Assembly: GCA_964019695.1 (NCBI GenBank)
Contig: OZ026520.1
Span: 32,530,620-32,594,619 of the forward strand
DNA from: Loripinus fragilis
Lineage: Eukaryota > Mollusca > Bivalvia > Lucinida > Lucinidae
Reading direction: 5' to 3'
Length of the DNA stretch: 64,000 bases
The notes under the pieces were generated by a model. The model was not told the origin of the DNA, did no database searches, and saw only the letters and a program-made list of their open reading frames with translations. This document shows positions 44,918-57,728 of the stretch, in pieces (position 1 is the first letter of the stretch; each line of letters starts with the position of its first letter). A program made the translations under genes and the position numbers.

Positions 44918-45668
44918 TAGGTCTAAGATTAGGCCTAAGAATGGATTTTCTGTTATGTCCCATTCTTAGGCCTAATATTTTGGGTCACATTTTGGTTCAA
45001 ATAGGAACACTCTAACATTTGACTCAAACTCTTATAAAAAGACCAATTTGTCTGGTGTAAAAAAATTGTTGTAATAGTAAGTCCCTTACCTCTAGTTGAT
45101 GCTCACACAAAAATATGTCCAAAATATTGAAAATCCACTTTTGTAGAAGCAAATAATGATTTGTTTACAAAAAAGGCTCCAAAACACATATGTTCAACAC
45201 AATGACATCACAGTTTTATGAATGGCTGAGTCCTCCATGAAAAAAGCATGCAGTTGACCATTGGCTGTTTGGGTCACATGTTAAAATCTGCTGAGTTGGC
45301 ATGTGACATGTGACAGGTAAAACAGCCAATGGTCACTGCATGCTTTTTCATTGAGGACCTCACCTATCCATAAAACTGTGATGTCATTTTGTTGAACATA
45401 TGTGTTTTGGAGACTTTTTTGTAAACAAATGATAATTTGCTTCTACAAAAGTGGATTTTCAATATTTTGGACATATTTTTGTGTGAGCATCAACTAGAGG
45501 TAAGGGACTTATTATTACAACAATTTTTACACCAGACAAATTGGTCTTTTTATAAGAGTTTGAGTCAAATGTTAGAGTGTTCCTATTTGAACAAAATGTG
45601 ACCCAAAATATTAGGCCTAAGAATGGGACATAACAGAAAATCCATTCTTAGGCCTAATCTTAGACCTA
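44918..45668. mobile_element. 751-bp foldback element with 9-bp flanking repeat
   Basis: Ends TAGGTCTAAGATTAGGCCTA and inverse; arms of about 360 bp match almost end to end, with a short loop near 45290. Each arm also starts with an internal palindrome (AGGCCTAAGAATGG...CCATTCTTAGGCCT). The flanks are TATTTTAGT (left) and TATTTAAGT (right), a 9-bp near-identical pair, which suits Mutator-like elements (inference). Inserted at the inner edge of the right arm of the 7-kb (TAG)n element. Confidence 0.85.
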
Positions 45669-45884
45669 TATTTAAGTAAGCAATTACAAATAAGTAGTAA
45701 GTTATAAAAAATAAGAAGTCAGTAATAACAAATAAGTAGTTAGTCATAACAATTAAGTTGTAAGTAATAACAAATAAGTAGAAAGTAACAACAAATAAGT
45801 AGTAAGTTATAACAAATACGTTGTAAAAATAACAGATAAGTAGTAATAGTAGAATAGCTATATTAATAGGCGTAGCTGTAATAC

Positions 45885-45989
45885 AAATACTGCTACTACT
45901 ACTACTACTACTACAATTTACTACTACTACTACTACAACTACTACTACTACTACTACTGCTATTACTACTACTACTACTACTGCTACTG

Positions 45990-46023
<34 letters not shown>

Positions 46024-46236
46024 AATCATTACCACCACTTATATTACTACTTCTACTACTACTACTACTACTAAAGCAAAAAAAACAACAACAGCAACAC
46101 CAACAACGCACATACTACTACTACTACTACAACAAAAACAGCAACACCAACAACACATACACTACTACTACTACGATTACTACTACTACTACTGCTGCTG
46201 CTACTACTACTTCTACTACTACTACTACTACTACTT

Positions 46237-46279
<43 letters not shown>

Positions 46280-46352
46280 AATCACTACTACTACTACGAT
46301 TACTACTACTACTACTGCTGCTGTTTTCACTACTTCTACTACTTCTACTACG

Positions 46353-46384
<32 letters not shown>

Positions 46385-46481
46385 AATCACTACCACCACT
46401 AATACTACTGCTGCTGCTGCTACTACTTCTACTACTACTACTACTTCTTCTACTACTACTACTACTACTCTACTACTGCTG

Positions 46482-46518
<37 letters not shown>

Positions 46519-46562
46519 AGCAAAAACAACAACATAAACTACACATATACGACAACTACTAT

Positions 46563-46615
<53 letters not shown>

Positions 46616-46839
46616 ACACTACTACTACTGCTGCTGCTGCTACTACTACTACTACTTCTTCTACTACTGCTACTACTACTACTACTACAACAATCACTAC
46701 CACCACTTATACTACTGCTGCTGCTGCTACTACTTCTACTACTACTACTACTACTTCTTCTACTACTACTCTACTACTGCTGCTACTACTACTACAGCAA
46801 AAACAACAACACCAACTACACATATACGACAACTCATAT

Positions 46840-46883
<44 letters not shown>

Positions 46884-46973
46884 TTACGACTACTACTACA
46901 ACTGCTACTACTACTACTACTATTACTACTACTACTACTTCTACTACTACCACTACTACTACTACTACTACTT

Positions 46974-47007
<34 letters not shown>

Positions 47008-47010
47008 GGC
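45885..47010 (-). repeat. (CTA)n microsatellite array, right arm
   Basis: Reverse counterpart of the left array, with the same interrupters in inverse form (AGCAAAAACAACAACACCAA at several places) and CTGCTGCTGCTAC blocks. More fragmented than the left arm, so arms have diverged by repeat slippage. Confidence 0.95.
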
Positions 47011-47759
47011 TATTACAGGGAATGTACAATGCAGTTTTCCGCCGTTATATGGGTTATACATGATATAAGTGATAAGTAGTAAGTAATAAGTGATAAGTAG
47101 TAAGTTATAAGTAATAAGTGATAAGTAATAGGTAGTAAGTAATAAGTGATAAGTAATTAGTAAAAATGTCCCTCCAGGGCTTCCGTTTTTTTAACACATA
47201 GAGAATATAAAACACGAAAACTTGTGGTTGAAATTTAAAGGAAAATATATCCGCAAGGAAGGTCATTCACCTTAGTACAAGTGTACTATTTGTTTGGGAG
47301 GGCACGGTGTCACACAAACAAAATGTCTGCTCTATAAACAGTATATATATGTGCTGGAAGTACTAGTAAACAAGATGTTGTTTTTCCAAAAGTCTGTTTA
47401 TGTAGAAAAAATGGCATTTCGCGGCTAATTCCCATGCGCACCATTCCTGTGTCGGGGAAACAGGGAAAGTTTACTCCTCCTGTCTTTTGACCATTACACG
47501 AAGAAGCTCTAGCGATAAGGCGTATACTTTCCCTAGTTGACATGATTACAAAAGCTAAATTTTCAAATAGCTCTAATGATTTTAAAATTCGTCTATTTGG
47601 GTAGTATAATATGTATACTTAGCATCAAACTAAGTTTCAAAGCGATTCATCATTTACAAAGCCTTGAAAACTTGCGCTTTCTACTCCTACCCCTCATTTT
47701 ACGTCTTTATACTGGGTATCGTTTAGTCCAGAATTTTAGTAAATCCATTATAGGTTTTT

Positions 47760-49045
47760 AAAAAGTAAAAGTACTAAATTATTAAGGATATAAATGCCAT
47801 TCGTTTCCAAAACTTTGCAGTATTCCTTCTGCGCATGCGCTCGAAATATACTTAAAACTGTGATGTTTGACACTGAAAAGATGAATCTGGTGTCTTTCAG
47901 TTTGTTTTTAGATGCTTTCCCACCTGGACCCAAGATGCCCTTTGGATAATTTAACGTCATTATATAAATATACAACATGTGTAAAGGGTGTCTTGGGTCT
48001 AGGGGGTGGGGGAGGGGTTGTTTAAGCGAAAGAAGACATCAATCATCTGACTAAAATAGACCACTTTGCAAGATGGTCGTTTTTATTGTACATCAACTGT
48101 ATACATATATATAATATACTCGATCGTAATAAATGTAGGACGATTGTTTACCTTAGTTTAACGGTCTATTTCCCACACATGTTACTGAATAGTGAGCACA
48201 GTTGATGATCAAAATAAATTCTCATTCAAAACGAAGTAGATATATTACATGCATTTAGGAAAACCGGTTTTAAATATACGAACTAGCGGGCAAGGGTACA
48301 TAGACGGCTCGTCTATATGTATTTGTTGAGTGTGCCTAGTGTCTCCAGTCGTTATTTCAACAAATAAAACGAACGTCTTATTAAGGGAAATAGCCCGCCT
48401 TATCGCTAGAAATTCTTTGGATCAGTACAAAGTTCGTAATAATACTCTTATGTCAGATTGATGTTCCGACTTTTTCAAGACAAAATAAAGTGATCTAAAT
48501 GTGTACATGTACGTAATACATATTGTACCAAAGACAGAAAGATTTTTTGCAGGTGAAATCAAGCATGTTTACTTTCTCTAAGTTTAACCCAGCTTATAAA
48601 TACGAAAGCAGCCGAAACTCTGTCTCTTCTACATGCTCGGTTATTGCGAGTTTCGCATGATATTACCTTGTGGCCTAGTAGCTAGCGTGTCTGGCTATTG
48701 AGCCAGTGGGCCTGGATAGATTCCCAAGTAGACAGATATTTTCGTTGTGGATTTATTTCCCTTCCAAATAAAATAGCATCATCAAAATTACCAACACTGT
48801 CACCCCTGAACTTTTTCTATAAGATTTTGCACTAAAAATCTAATGGTTGGGGTTAACTTTGGCCCTCCTGAATGACGAGTAGTGGTGACTACAGATTGTT
48901 ATTTTTTTTTCTAAAAGGTATTTTGATAGTCCATGAAATACAGCTTTATTATTAAGTATTTCAGCACCAGATTTTTTAACATATAATAAATTTTATAAAC
49001 AGTTTCGAGGAATTGCCCAAATATATCAAGCACTATCTTGTCACA
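47760..49045 (+). repeat. 1.29-kb direct repeat, left of LINE
   Basis: Begins AAAAAGTAAAAGTACTAAAT and ends at CTTGTCACA; repeated at 52413-54283 with only scattered changes. It contains CTTATAAATACGAAAGCAGC and a short tRNA-like head (48672-48730, GTGGCCTAGTAGCTAGCGTG). It does not begin TG or end CA, so it is not an LTR. Best read as one copy of a giant target-site duplication, or of a tandem duplication around the LINE. Confidence 0.85.
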
Positions 49046-52000
49046 AACAAACACTAGCATCACACTACATTACGCAAGGAAAAATTGTTATTGCTGGAGA
49101 CCTTAATGCCCAGTACATAAAACATGGACTGCACATTTCGAATAATAAGTCGAAGCACCTTACGGACTTTGTTGACCACAATAGCCTAGTACCCATCAAT
49201 GTATCAGACATATGTGATGGACCCAAGTATAGCTTCATTCCATCAAAATCGATGATTGACTATTTTTTAGTTGATACTACATCCCTCGCATTATGTCACT
49301 CGTGTCAAATAATAGACGAATCTAGCATGGCATTGACGTTTGATCATTATACGAAATGTTTGAAGCTAGAATTCGAATCCAGCTGCAAAACACACTCTAA
49401 TGCATTTGCTAGCGTCGTTTCAAAATGCGTACAATGGCACAAAGCAACTACAGAAACCATAGAGAAATATTCCGAAGCTCTTAGTTCCAGAATGGAACAG
49501 TCAGGTTTATATATCTCTCTCCTAAGCGTAAGTAAACTAGCAGACAGCATTACGGAATGCCTTCATGGAGCAGCCACCGCCGCGCTACCACTTAAGACAT
49601 TTAACAAATATGCGAAACCGTACTGGACGCGGGAGGTAAAATCAGCCCACGAAGTGTCCAGGTCCCGCCGTAAAGACTGGCTAGCCAAAGGCAAGCCACG
49701 CGGACCGCAGCATCAGTCATACACTAACTACAAGAACGCGAAGGCATCGTTTCGTAGGATCCAAAGGCACGAGTCCGAAAAATATTTGGATAAAGTCTTC
49801 TCCGACTTAGACGAAGCCGCGGGCCTTGACTACAGGCTATTTTGGGGATTGTTAATGAAAATACAGAACAAACCAAATCAGAGTTGTATTAGACTGCAAG
49901 TTGACGGTAAGGATTATAACTCGCCATCAGAGGTAGCAAATGGCTTTTCGAAATATTTTGAAAACATTCTCACAGAAACGTCACTATCAGATGCGGGGAA
50001 AACAACCGAACAAAGAGCATTTGTCAAATATATACAAGCCGAAGTATGCAACATAGCTCGCAAAAGAACAATTCTTGTCCGTCTCTTGAGCGCCAGGTAA
50101 CACCGGACGAAGTATTTTATGCTATTAAACTGCTTAAAACTAGGAAAGCACCCGGCTGGGATGGTATTCAGAGTGAGCATATTATTCATAGAGGACGTAA
50201 TCTCATATACTGCATTTGTAGGCTGTTTAACTCAATCTTAGAAAGGGAAATAATCCCTGACTCGTGGAAAACAAGCATTATCGTGCCCATCTATAAAGGA
50301 AAAGGCAAACTCAAAACAGATCCGAATAATTATTGTCCCGTATCACTATTACCAGCCATGTGCAAATTATTCGAGAAAGTTCTTATGGAGCGTATAAATA
50401 CATTCTTTCAAAGGCTACCAAAAGTTTTCCATGTCCCCAACAGCAAGGCTTTCAGAAAGCCTATCTCGCCTTAGTGCTGCTTTTAACCTACAGGAAACAA
50501 TATAGTATAACCTGGATCTGCACAGTAATGTTTATGTTGCTTTCTTAGATATCCACAAAGCATTTGACTCAGTGTGGCATGACGGTTTATTATTTAAACT
50601 AGACAAATTAGGTATAAACGGAAAAATATGGCGTATAATCAAAGACTCGGTGTAGAATCTCAATCAACGGACTATTATTTGATGTTATAAAGATGACCCG
50701 CGGGGTTCGGCAAGGGGAGTAACCTCTACCGGATTCTATCTTGTGTTTGCCGATGGTCTCCTCTTAGAGCTAGAAGCATCAGGTCTTGGAGCAACAGTGT
50801 GCTCTGTGAGGTCAGGAAATCCGGGATTTGTGGACGACTTAGCTTTGATAGCAACATCACCAGCAATGCTACAGAAATTGCTTGATATAGTAAATCTCTA
50901 TATGTTAAAGTGGCTTATCCGAATACATACGGATAAATCCTGCGTTCTCATCTTTTCGAACAATAAACAAATTCAAGTCTGCAATATGTTCCACATTGGT
51001 AATGACCCAATACGACAGGAAACCAGCGCAAATTATCTCGGTATATTACAGGATACGACCTTAAAATCAATGAAACGCACACGTGAACGGATACAAAAAG
51101 GTCGCAATTCATCATGCTATGGTTGGCTATGGAGTCAACCCACTCGGAGTAAGCCCTTTAACTGCTATAAGTATGTACCGTAAAATCACTGTGCCGACCG
51201 TATTATATGAATGTGAAGTATGGAACAATCTTTCACATACCGAATTTCTCGAACTCGACAGATTTCAACGACAAGTTGCGAAACGCATACAGGGTTTCCC
51301 CATTCGTACTAGAACTGACATATGCGAGTCAATGTTAGGGCTTTATCCTATTTCATGCGAAGTAATAATACGCAAAATGTTGTTTCTGCATAAACTGCTC
51401 TCTCTTCCATGCGATTCTGTCAGCCATTAAATATTTTTAAGAAAGCTGTACTTGTATTTGACGAGCAGTCCAGTTATTAAGAGAGGATTTGTACCGGATA
51501 TCTGTCGACTGTTATGCTTGTTCGAGCTACAGCACATATTGAATGGCTACACCAGCGTACAGCATCTTCCAAGCAAATGTCAGTGGAAAAACCAAGTTAA
51601 ATCAGCGGTACTTTCAAGATCTATGTTATTGTGGCGCCAGAGACTGTACAATGACAATGATTTTGTACTGTTCCGTAAATTGCATACATCAGTCGCCCCA
51701 GCCATAGTTTGGAAGATGTCGCATTCTGGGTGCGACTTAAAATTATGCGACTTTATAGCAAGGTTATGGGCATCTACCCCAGACTCAGGAACTTATATAT
51801 GCTCCCACTGTAACTGTCAATATAGAGATGCTCTGACTCATCTTACTGCAGAATGTGGATGCTCTCAAAATCTGAGAGAATCATTTTTGCATGATTGAAT
51901 GGACATTCTCCCACCGGAATTATTGAATGGTCTTACCGCATCAGATGCTGACACATTTGTCGCAGCAGTGCTTAGCGCATCATGTTGGTCAAATTTAGAT

Positions 52001-52412
52001 ACGGAGATGACAGAAATATTTTTACGTCATGCATATACCTTTATCAGGAACTGCTGTCGAAGAACCTGTGTTCATTCGTGAATACGTACATACGTCTTCC
52101 TTTGAAATGCAAGCCCTTGCAAGGTACAGCTTATATATAAGAGCAAAAAATTGAGATGTTGACCCAAACTCGAGATACATAAGTACAGATAGATTCAACA
52201 CAAGAGCAAATGCATTCTTAATGACATTAAGCAAATGCAATTGATTTTGTACTGAAGAACATACAACAAATGTACATATCCATTCACAAATTCATTTCCT
52301 ATATGTAGCGCTCGCAGAGTTCTATACATATGTTTATACGTTATTGTACTTTATTATGTTATACCTGTAACTATATCTTGTAAATCTTCTTATGGAGGAA
52401 ATAAAGATAAAG
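49046..52412 (+). mobile_element. Decayed, 5'-truncated LINE (non-LTR retrotransposon)
   Basis: The element starts inside the endonuclease domain and ends with AATAAAGATAAAGAAAAA, a typical LINE 3' end. It carries endonuclease C-terminus, reverse transcriptase and a zinc-knuckle C-terminus, all + strand, interrupted by frameshifts and stops. It is flanked by 1.3-kb direct repeats that begin exactly at its 3' end and stop exactly at its 5' end (47760-49045 and 52413-54283). Clade not assigned; the motifs fit the broad CR1/Jockey/L2 grouping. Confidence 0.9.
49085..52081 (+). pseudogene. LINE endonuclease-reverse transcriptase ORF, broken
   Basis: In order: GDLNAQ (endonuclease, about 49100) and SMIDYFLVD (49249); a linker rich in Lys and Arg; RT fingers with APGWDGIQ and PDSWKTSIIVPIYKGKGK (50150-50310); YCPVSLLPAMCKLFEKVL; the palm motif FLDIHKAFDSVWHDGL (about 50540-50590); RGVRQG (about 50700); the catalytic box FVDDLALIA (50827-50853; FVDD rather than YADD); and a C-terminal CSHC...H...C zinc finger (51800-51860). 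At least four frame changes (near 50095, 50470, 50640-50740 and 51080) and an in-frame stop after the palm domain show it is dead. Confidence 0.88.
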
Positions 52413-54283
52413 AAAAAGTAAAAGTACTAAATTATTAAGGATATAAATGCCATTCGTTTCCTAAACTTTGCAGTATTCCTTCTGCGCATGCGCTCGAAAT
52501 ATACTTAAAACTGTGATGTTTGACACTGAAAGGATGAAACTGGTGTCTTTCAGTTTGTGTTTAAGTGCTTTCCCCATCCTAGACCCAAGATGCCCTTTGG
52601 ACAATTTAACGTCATTATATAAATATACAACATGTGTAAAGGGTGTCTTGGGTCTAGGGGGGGGGAAGGGGTTGTTTAAGCGAAAGAAGACATCAATCAT
52701 CTGACAAAAATAGACCACTTTGCAAGATGGTCGTTTTTATTGTACATCAACTGTATAAATATATATAATATACTCGATCATGATAAATGTAGGACGATTG
52801 TTTACCTTAGTTTAACGGTCTATTTCCCACACATGTTACTGAATAGTGAGCACAGTTGATGATCAAAATAAATTCTCATTCAAAACGAAGAAGATATATA
52901 ACATGCATTTAGGAAAACCGGTTTTAAATATACGAACTAGCGGGCAAGGGTACATAGACGGCTCGTCTATATGTATTTGTTGAGTGTGCCTAGTGTCTCC
53001 AGTCGTTATTTCAACAAATAAAACGAACGTCTTATTTAGCGAAATAACCCGCCTTATCGCTAGAAATTCTTTGGATCAATACAGAGTTCGTAATAATACT
53101 CTTATGTCAGATTGATGTTCCGACTTTTTCAAGACAAAATAAAGTGATCTAAATGTGTACATGTACGTAATACATATTGTACCAAAGACAGAAAGATTTT
53201 TTGCAGGTGAAATCAAGCATGTTTTCTTTCTCTAAGTTTAACCCAGCTTATAAATACGAAAGCAGCCGAAACTCTGTCTCTTCTACATGCTCGGTTATTG
53301 CGAGTTTCGCACGATATTACCTTGTGGCCTAGTAGCTAGCGTGTCTGGCTAATGAGCCAGTGGGCTTGGATAGATTCCGGAGTAGGCAGATAATTTCATT
53401 GTGGATTTTTTCCCTTCCAAATATAGCATCATCAAAATGACTAAAGCGGTCACTCCTGAATTTTTCTATAAGATTTTGCATTGTCATTCTAATAGAGTGG
53501 GGATTAAATTTGGCCCTCCTGAAAGATGTGTACCGTATTGACCCCAGATTTTTATTCTTTTTTTTTCGAAAAGGTTTTATGATAGTCCATGAAATACAAC
53601 TTAATCATTGAGATTTTCAACACCAGATTTTTTTTAAAATGTACTCGCCAAAAGTTCTAACCGGCCACCTGCATTTTATTAGTTTTCTTCAATACGTAAA
53701 ATGGCATGACTACTCGTTTTGCATCTCGAAATAGCCAGACGTGTCATGCACTCTAGACAGTAAAGATATTGACAAAATGTTCAACAGTTCATGCTGGATG
53801 CCAATTCGAATAGTGATACCCCCATTTTCAAAATTCGCATTTTGGCACACTTTGTTAGTCATGACTTTTTGAAATAACCCCAGTTCACACGCAAAACGTT
53901 TTCATTTCAAAAACCAAACTCATATTGAACACTAAAGTGCCGAAATGTAAACTTCATCTGCATGAGACTCGTCGCTATTGGCCAAAGTGTCAAAAATTAC
54001 CCCACCATCCAATGCAAATTCTTGTGAATTTTTAAATTGAGGGTACTTGTTTTGGGCAAAGCCTCCCGGATACAATTTAATGAATTTTGCTTAGCCGTAT
54101 ACTGGTATCGTTTACTGATAGGCTGACCTATTCGGTAGTGCAAATGAAGTTGATATAGTGCTTACAGCTTTTCGGAAAATCGGTAAAAACACACGTGGCA
54201 GGTTAGAACTTTTGACTAGTATATAATTGTTTTTTTAAACACTTTCCTATTTTCGTGGAATTGCCCAAATATATCTTGTCACA
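52413..54283 (+). repeat. Direct repeat, right of LINE, with a MITE insert
   Basis: Matches 47760-49045 from AAAAAGTAAAAGTAC to CTTGTCACA, except for a 580-bp MITE at 53642-54221 and a 10-bp deletion near 54275. Differences are a few per cent by eye. Confidence 0.85.
53642..54221. mobile_element. 580-bp MITE in the right direct repeat
   Basis: TIRs TACTCGCCAAAAGTTCTAAC and, inverted, TACTAGTCAAAAGTTCTAAC, extending to GCCAC; TA target. Absent from the left repeat, so it arrived after the duplication. No coding frame. Confidence 0.8.
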
Positions 54284-55731
54284 TCTTTGGTTACCAAATA
54301 AACGTTTTACATTTTCTAGAAAGTTTGAGATCGTGAGCAATAATCAAAGTTCAACGAAAGAAACTGGCTGAAGTTTATAACTATACTGACGTCAAGAAAA
54401 AACGCCTCATCAAAAGTAAACGTGAATATCTCTTAGATTGATCAGTACATTTATGAATTTTAAGTGCATTAAAACATCTGAACAGTCAAGCGTATTTCTT
54501 GAAAACAATGCTGAAAGAGTATTTGAGGCTGAGAAAATGACCTTGGTTTGAGACAGGGGTCACCAGTTTCGTGCGACACAAGATTTTAGTCACATTTGCT
54601 TTGTTTCCAGACACAATCCGTTGACTAGAAAACGTGATTTATTATTGTAAAACAGTCTCTATTTTACCAAAAATGCGTTTATAATGTTCAGACTATGTTT
54701 GTATGCACTTGCTGAACGAAACAACTTACCCACCCACCTTTTCGCCATGCATATCAGTAAAACTTAAACGTCATGACTTTGCAAAGTAGGTGAAAATATT
54801 GTGACGAATCATTTGCAAAAGTCTTTAGTCTTTAACCAGCGACGATTGCTGAGAAAACACAATCTGGCACGTGTTCCGTTTTGGATGACGTTAACGTAGA
54901 CCAACGACTTGCCATAGGGCATTACAGCTTATCTTGAATAACGTACTTTTATGTAGGCATATTCCTAGTACATTACCTAATGTACACCTTTCACATTTAT
55001 TCCACTACTTTAAGCAAAACGAAAATATTGGCAAGTTTTGTAAACGGATCTTACTTTTTGTCTTTAATATGACGTCATAATTTCATAAAGTCATTACTCA
55101 TAAGCACAACTGTTTGTAACAAGAAATATCTTTAAAAAAGATATTCGGCGGCTCTCAAATACTTACAATTTTAACACAACTAAATGACGAAATCCCCTTA
55201 TACCCCCTGTCTTTGCATGCTGGAAAAGGATGTTCCATCTAAAACCGTCTAATTTGGAAGTTGTGGTTATGTTTCTGGTCTCTCTTTTGCTTGGTGCTCT
55301 TTTCGCTGAGCGATATGCATCTGAATCGTTCAAAATTTTAGGCACTTCACCAGCAAAGACTAGGGAACAATGTTATCAGTCCTAAAGTTTTTAAGAAAAC
55401 AGGAGATTTTGACGATAAATGCATGTACTGAAACAAACTGAAAACCCAGAAAAAACATGCCATATTGCTGTTGTTGCCACATAGGCTATATTCTTCCCGT
55501 CTCGGATCTCAACTTGGAGTAGTTTTCAAGTTTTAAATGGTTTACACTTCCACCACTCTATTTGCATATTATGAATGTCTCTAATTACAGAAAATCGCTT
55601 TTGTGTGGGATTAACTCCTATAACCTTTCTATTTCCTTCTATTTACTGTGGCACCTCGCCATAGCCGGGGTCGGGGAATAAATGCATATAGACTCAAAAA
55701 CTGATTGACTAGCTCCCAGTAAGCACGTAAA
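54284..55731. other. Gene B intron 2, no feature recognised
   Basis: AT-rich; short frames only. Confidence 0.5.
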
Positions 55732-55808
55732 ATCGGGCCACTCTCGGCCCGCCAGAAAAACACCATCCCAAAAGCGTGTCGCTGGCGGGCCCATATTGGC
55801 CCGAGATA
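55732..55808. repeat. Hairpin, CGGGCCACTCTCGGCCCGCCAG family
   Basis: ATCGGGCCA...GGCCCGCCAG and inverse CTGGCGGGCCCATATTGGCC. A relative lies at 37670-37727 (GGCCATTATCGGCCTGCCAG). Confidence 0.7.
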
Positions 55809-57134
55809 TGGTGATACATGTTCGTCTGACATACATGTGGTTAAAGAAACTAGAGCTTGTGTTTGTCATCTTCCTAAAGGAAATAGCAAAATGCGCTGAT
55901 ACATGTACAGCTGCGCAGGTTGATCTGAGTCTAAGTGTAGGATTGTGGGTTGCGGGCACATTCAAATTGTAGGAAATTATGTGCCATTATTTACAATAAA
56001 TATACATCCCCATTATAACCTCTTTTTTAAGATACATCTTTTTTTTAAAAAGACGTATCTTGTTAAGCGTTATTAATAGACATTACAACGTGGGTTTATT
56101 TGGCTGTCTATTTATAACGCACCATAACTATTTATAACTATAATCGTGTAACGCATTTGATATGGGAAACCATTATGGGTTAAATAAAAAATATAAAGAT
56201 TTGCTCTATATAATGCTGTTAAAGTCCTATAGGATTTAGTGAGTAATTTTATATTGCACTTATTTACTATGTGCAATTAAGCATGGTAATAAAGCAAATT
56301 AGAAATGGTGTACAGCGGTAGTTGACCTATATTCCAGATCAATGTCCATTGTTAGGACTAGTGCACAGACTGGTTCTCGGCCATTTACATGGAAATTTTC
56401 AAGTTAAATTGCATCTATAATAAGATCGTGTGGTCAGTCTGAGTATTAACCAATGAGGGCATAGTTTTCTAGCTAGTGTGATGAATATTACAATTTAAGA
56501 ATACTTCTGATTGGCGAAAATTTGCATAAAATTTAGGTTCAAAGTGATAATAGAGCGTCGGCGAAGCCGCCGCAAAAATTATCCAAATTTTGTTCATTCT
56601 TTAGTGAAACATGAACGGCACAAACTGAGTGCAAATTCAAAAATTGAAATCATAAGCGCTTGAGGCATAATGCCGTCATGTGTACGTTGAGCCTGTATGA
56701 CGTCATCGGAATAACGCGACACCTGCATATCAAATTAAAGTCATTTTCCAAAATCGCCCAACCTCTAAATAAAGAAGCAGAACGTGGCTGTTCATTTTTG
56801 TATATCATCGCTGAGGAATCAGTGATTAATAGTGAGGCGTTTTAAGTTGACGTCAGTATATTTTAGTGTGATATTTAGGACTAGTGTTATTCTTTCATCT
56901 GTTTAGAAATGTTCAAATGCTGAAAAATACGAGATTATGAAAAACTAAGCACGGTGACATATTCCTTTTATGTCATAAATCGATACTATTGGCACATGCA
57001 TTAAACAAACTGTATGCAAAGTATTGAACACATGTTAAAGTGGGAGGCAGCATATGTCCTTTAAGCAATTCGAAGGAACCAGGGAAGGCATTTCATAGTA
57101 TTCATTTATATTCCATAGGGAACAATGTTAAACA
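55809..57134. other. Gene B intron 2, no feature recognised
   Basis: No repeat structure or coding motif seen; frame 56660-56845 is short and lacks any motif. Confidence 0.5.
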
Positions 57135-57263
57135 CATATGATACATTTACTCTATTTCAATATTTCGGCCAAAGGCCTTTTTCAAGAAAAAGGCCTTTGG
57201 CCGAAATATTGAAATAAAAAGGCCTTTGCCCGAAATATTGAAATAGAGTAAATTTATCATATG
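57135..57263. repeat. Hairpin repeat, GGCCGAAATATTGAAAT type
   Basis: CATATGATACATTTACTCTA, TTTCAATATTTCGGCCAAAGG and inverse; the right half has an extra copy of AAAAAGGCCTTTGGCCGAAA. Upstream of gene B exon 3 by 650 bp. Confidence 0.75.
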
Positions 57264-57728
57264 TCTTTCACAGTAGTTATATAGAAACATTGTTGAGCCA
57301 CTTCATTAGAAGATTGTGCAAGAGGAATGTGCGCCCAATAAAGACAGGTTAGCCTGGTCATAAATCGGCCTCTCTGATCATCGTCATGACTGGTAGCTGG
57401 AAGACAGGCGATGTAATCAGATGGACAGCTAAGACTGTTGTGGGACTGGGCAAATGCCCAGGCTGATCAGAGACTGCTGGGCAAACATGTTACCATCAGG
57501 TGACTCCACTTACCAGACTGGGCGAATGCATAGGGTGATCCAAGTCTCCGTTGAATGCGCATGCCACCACGCATCGACGCATCAAATCACATTGAGCGGT
57601 TGCCAGGCTGATGTACGTTCGGTGCGGCTTTAGACCAGGTAAAATAGCAACTTATTTTCTATGACATACTCTGTTTCAAAAAAGAAACGATGGATACATT
57701 TTTTCATCATAATCCTATAATTTTTTTT

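Larger units (their letters stand above)
40193..47186. mobile_element. 7-kb inverted element with trinucleotide-repeat arms
   Basis: The outer ends ACGGAAGCCCTGGAGGGACA and inverse are followed by degenerate ACTTATT/AATAAGT repeats, then TTGTACATTCCCTG and its inverse, then kilobase (TAG)n on the left (40315-41410) and (CTA)n on the right (45885-47010). Inner ends share AAATAAGTAGTAAGT repeats. The middle holds several unrelated MITEs and no recognisable transposase. Flanks TTTTGTAAT / TTTTTTAAC could be a worn 9-bp target duplication. It lies in intron 2 of mucolipin gene B. Confidence 0.75.

Noticed and set aside
45583..47061. Long minus-strand frames rich in Val and Ser
   Set aside because: Same reason: the (CTA)n array read through, joined to unrelated foldback sequence.
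48672..48735. tRNA gene
   Set aside because: Only a tRNA-like SINE head; no full cloverleaf with anticodon arm could be drawn. The same applies to the SINEs at 5305, 16367, 31115 and 58262.
47760..54283. LTR retrotransposon with 1.3-kb LTRs
   Set aside because: The repeats lack TG/CA ends and the interior encodes a LINE endonuclease-RT, with no gag, protease or integrase and no primer-binding site.
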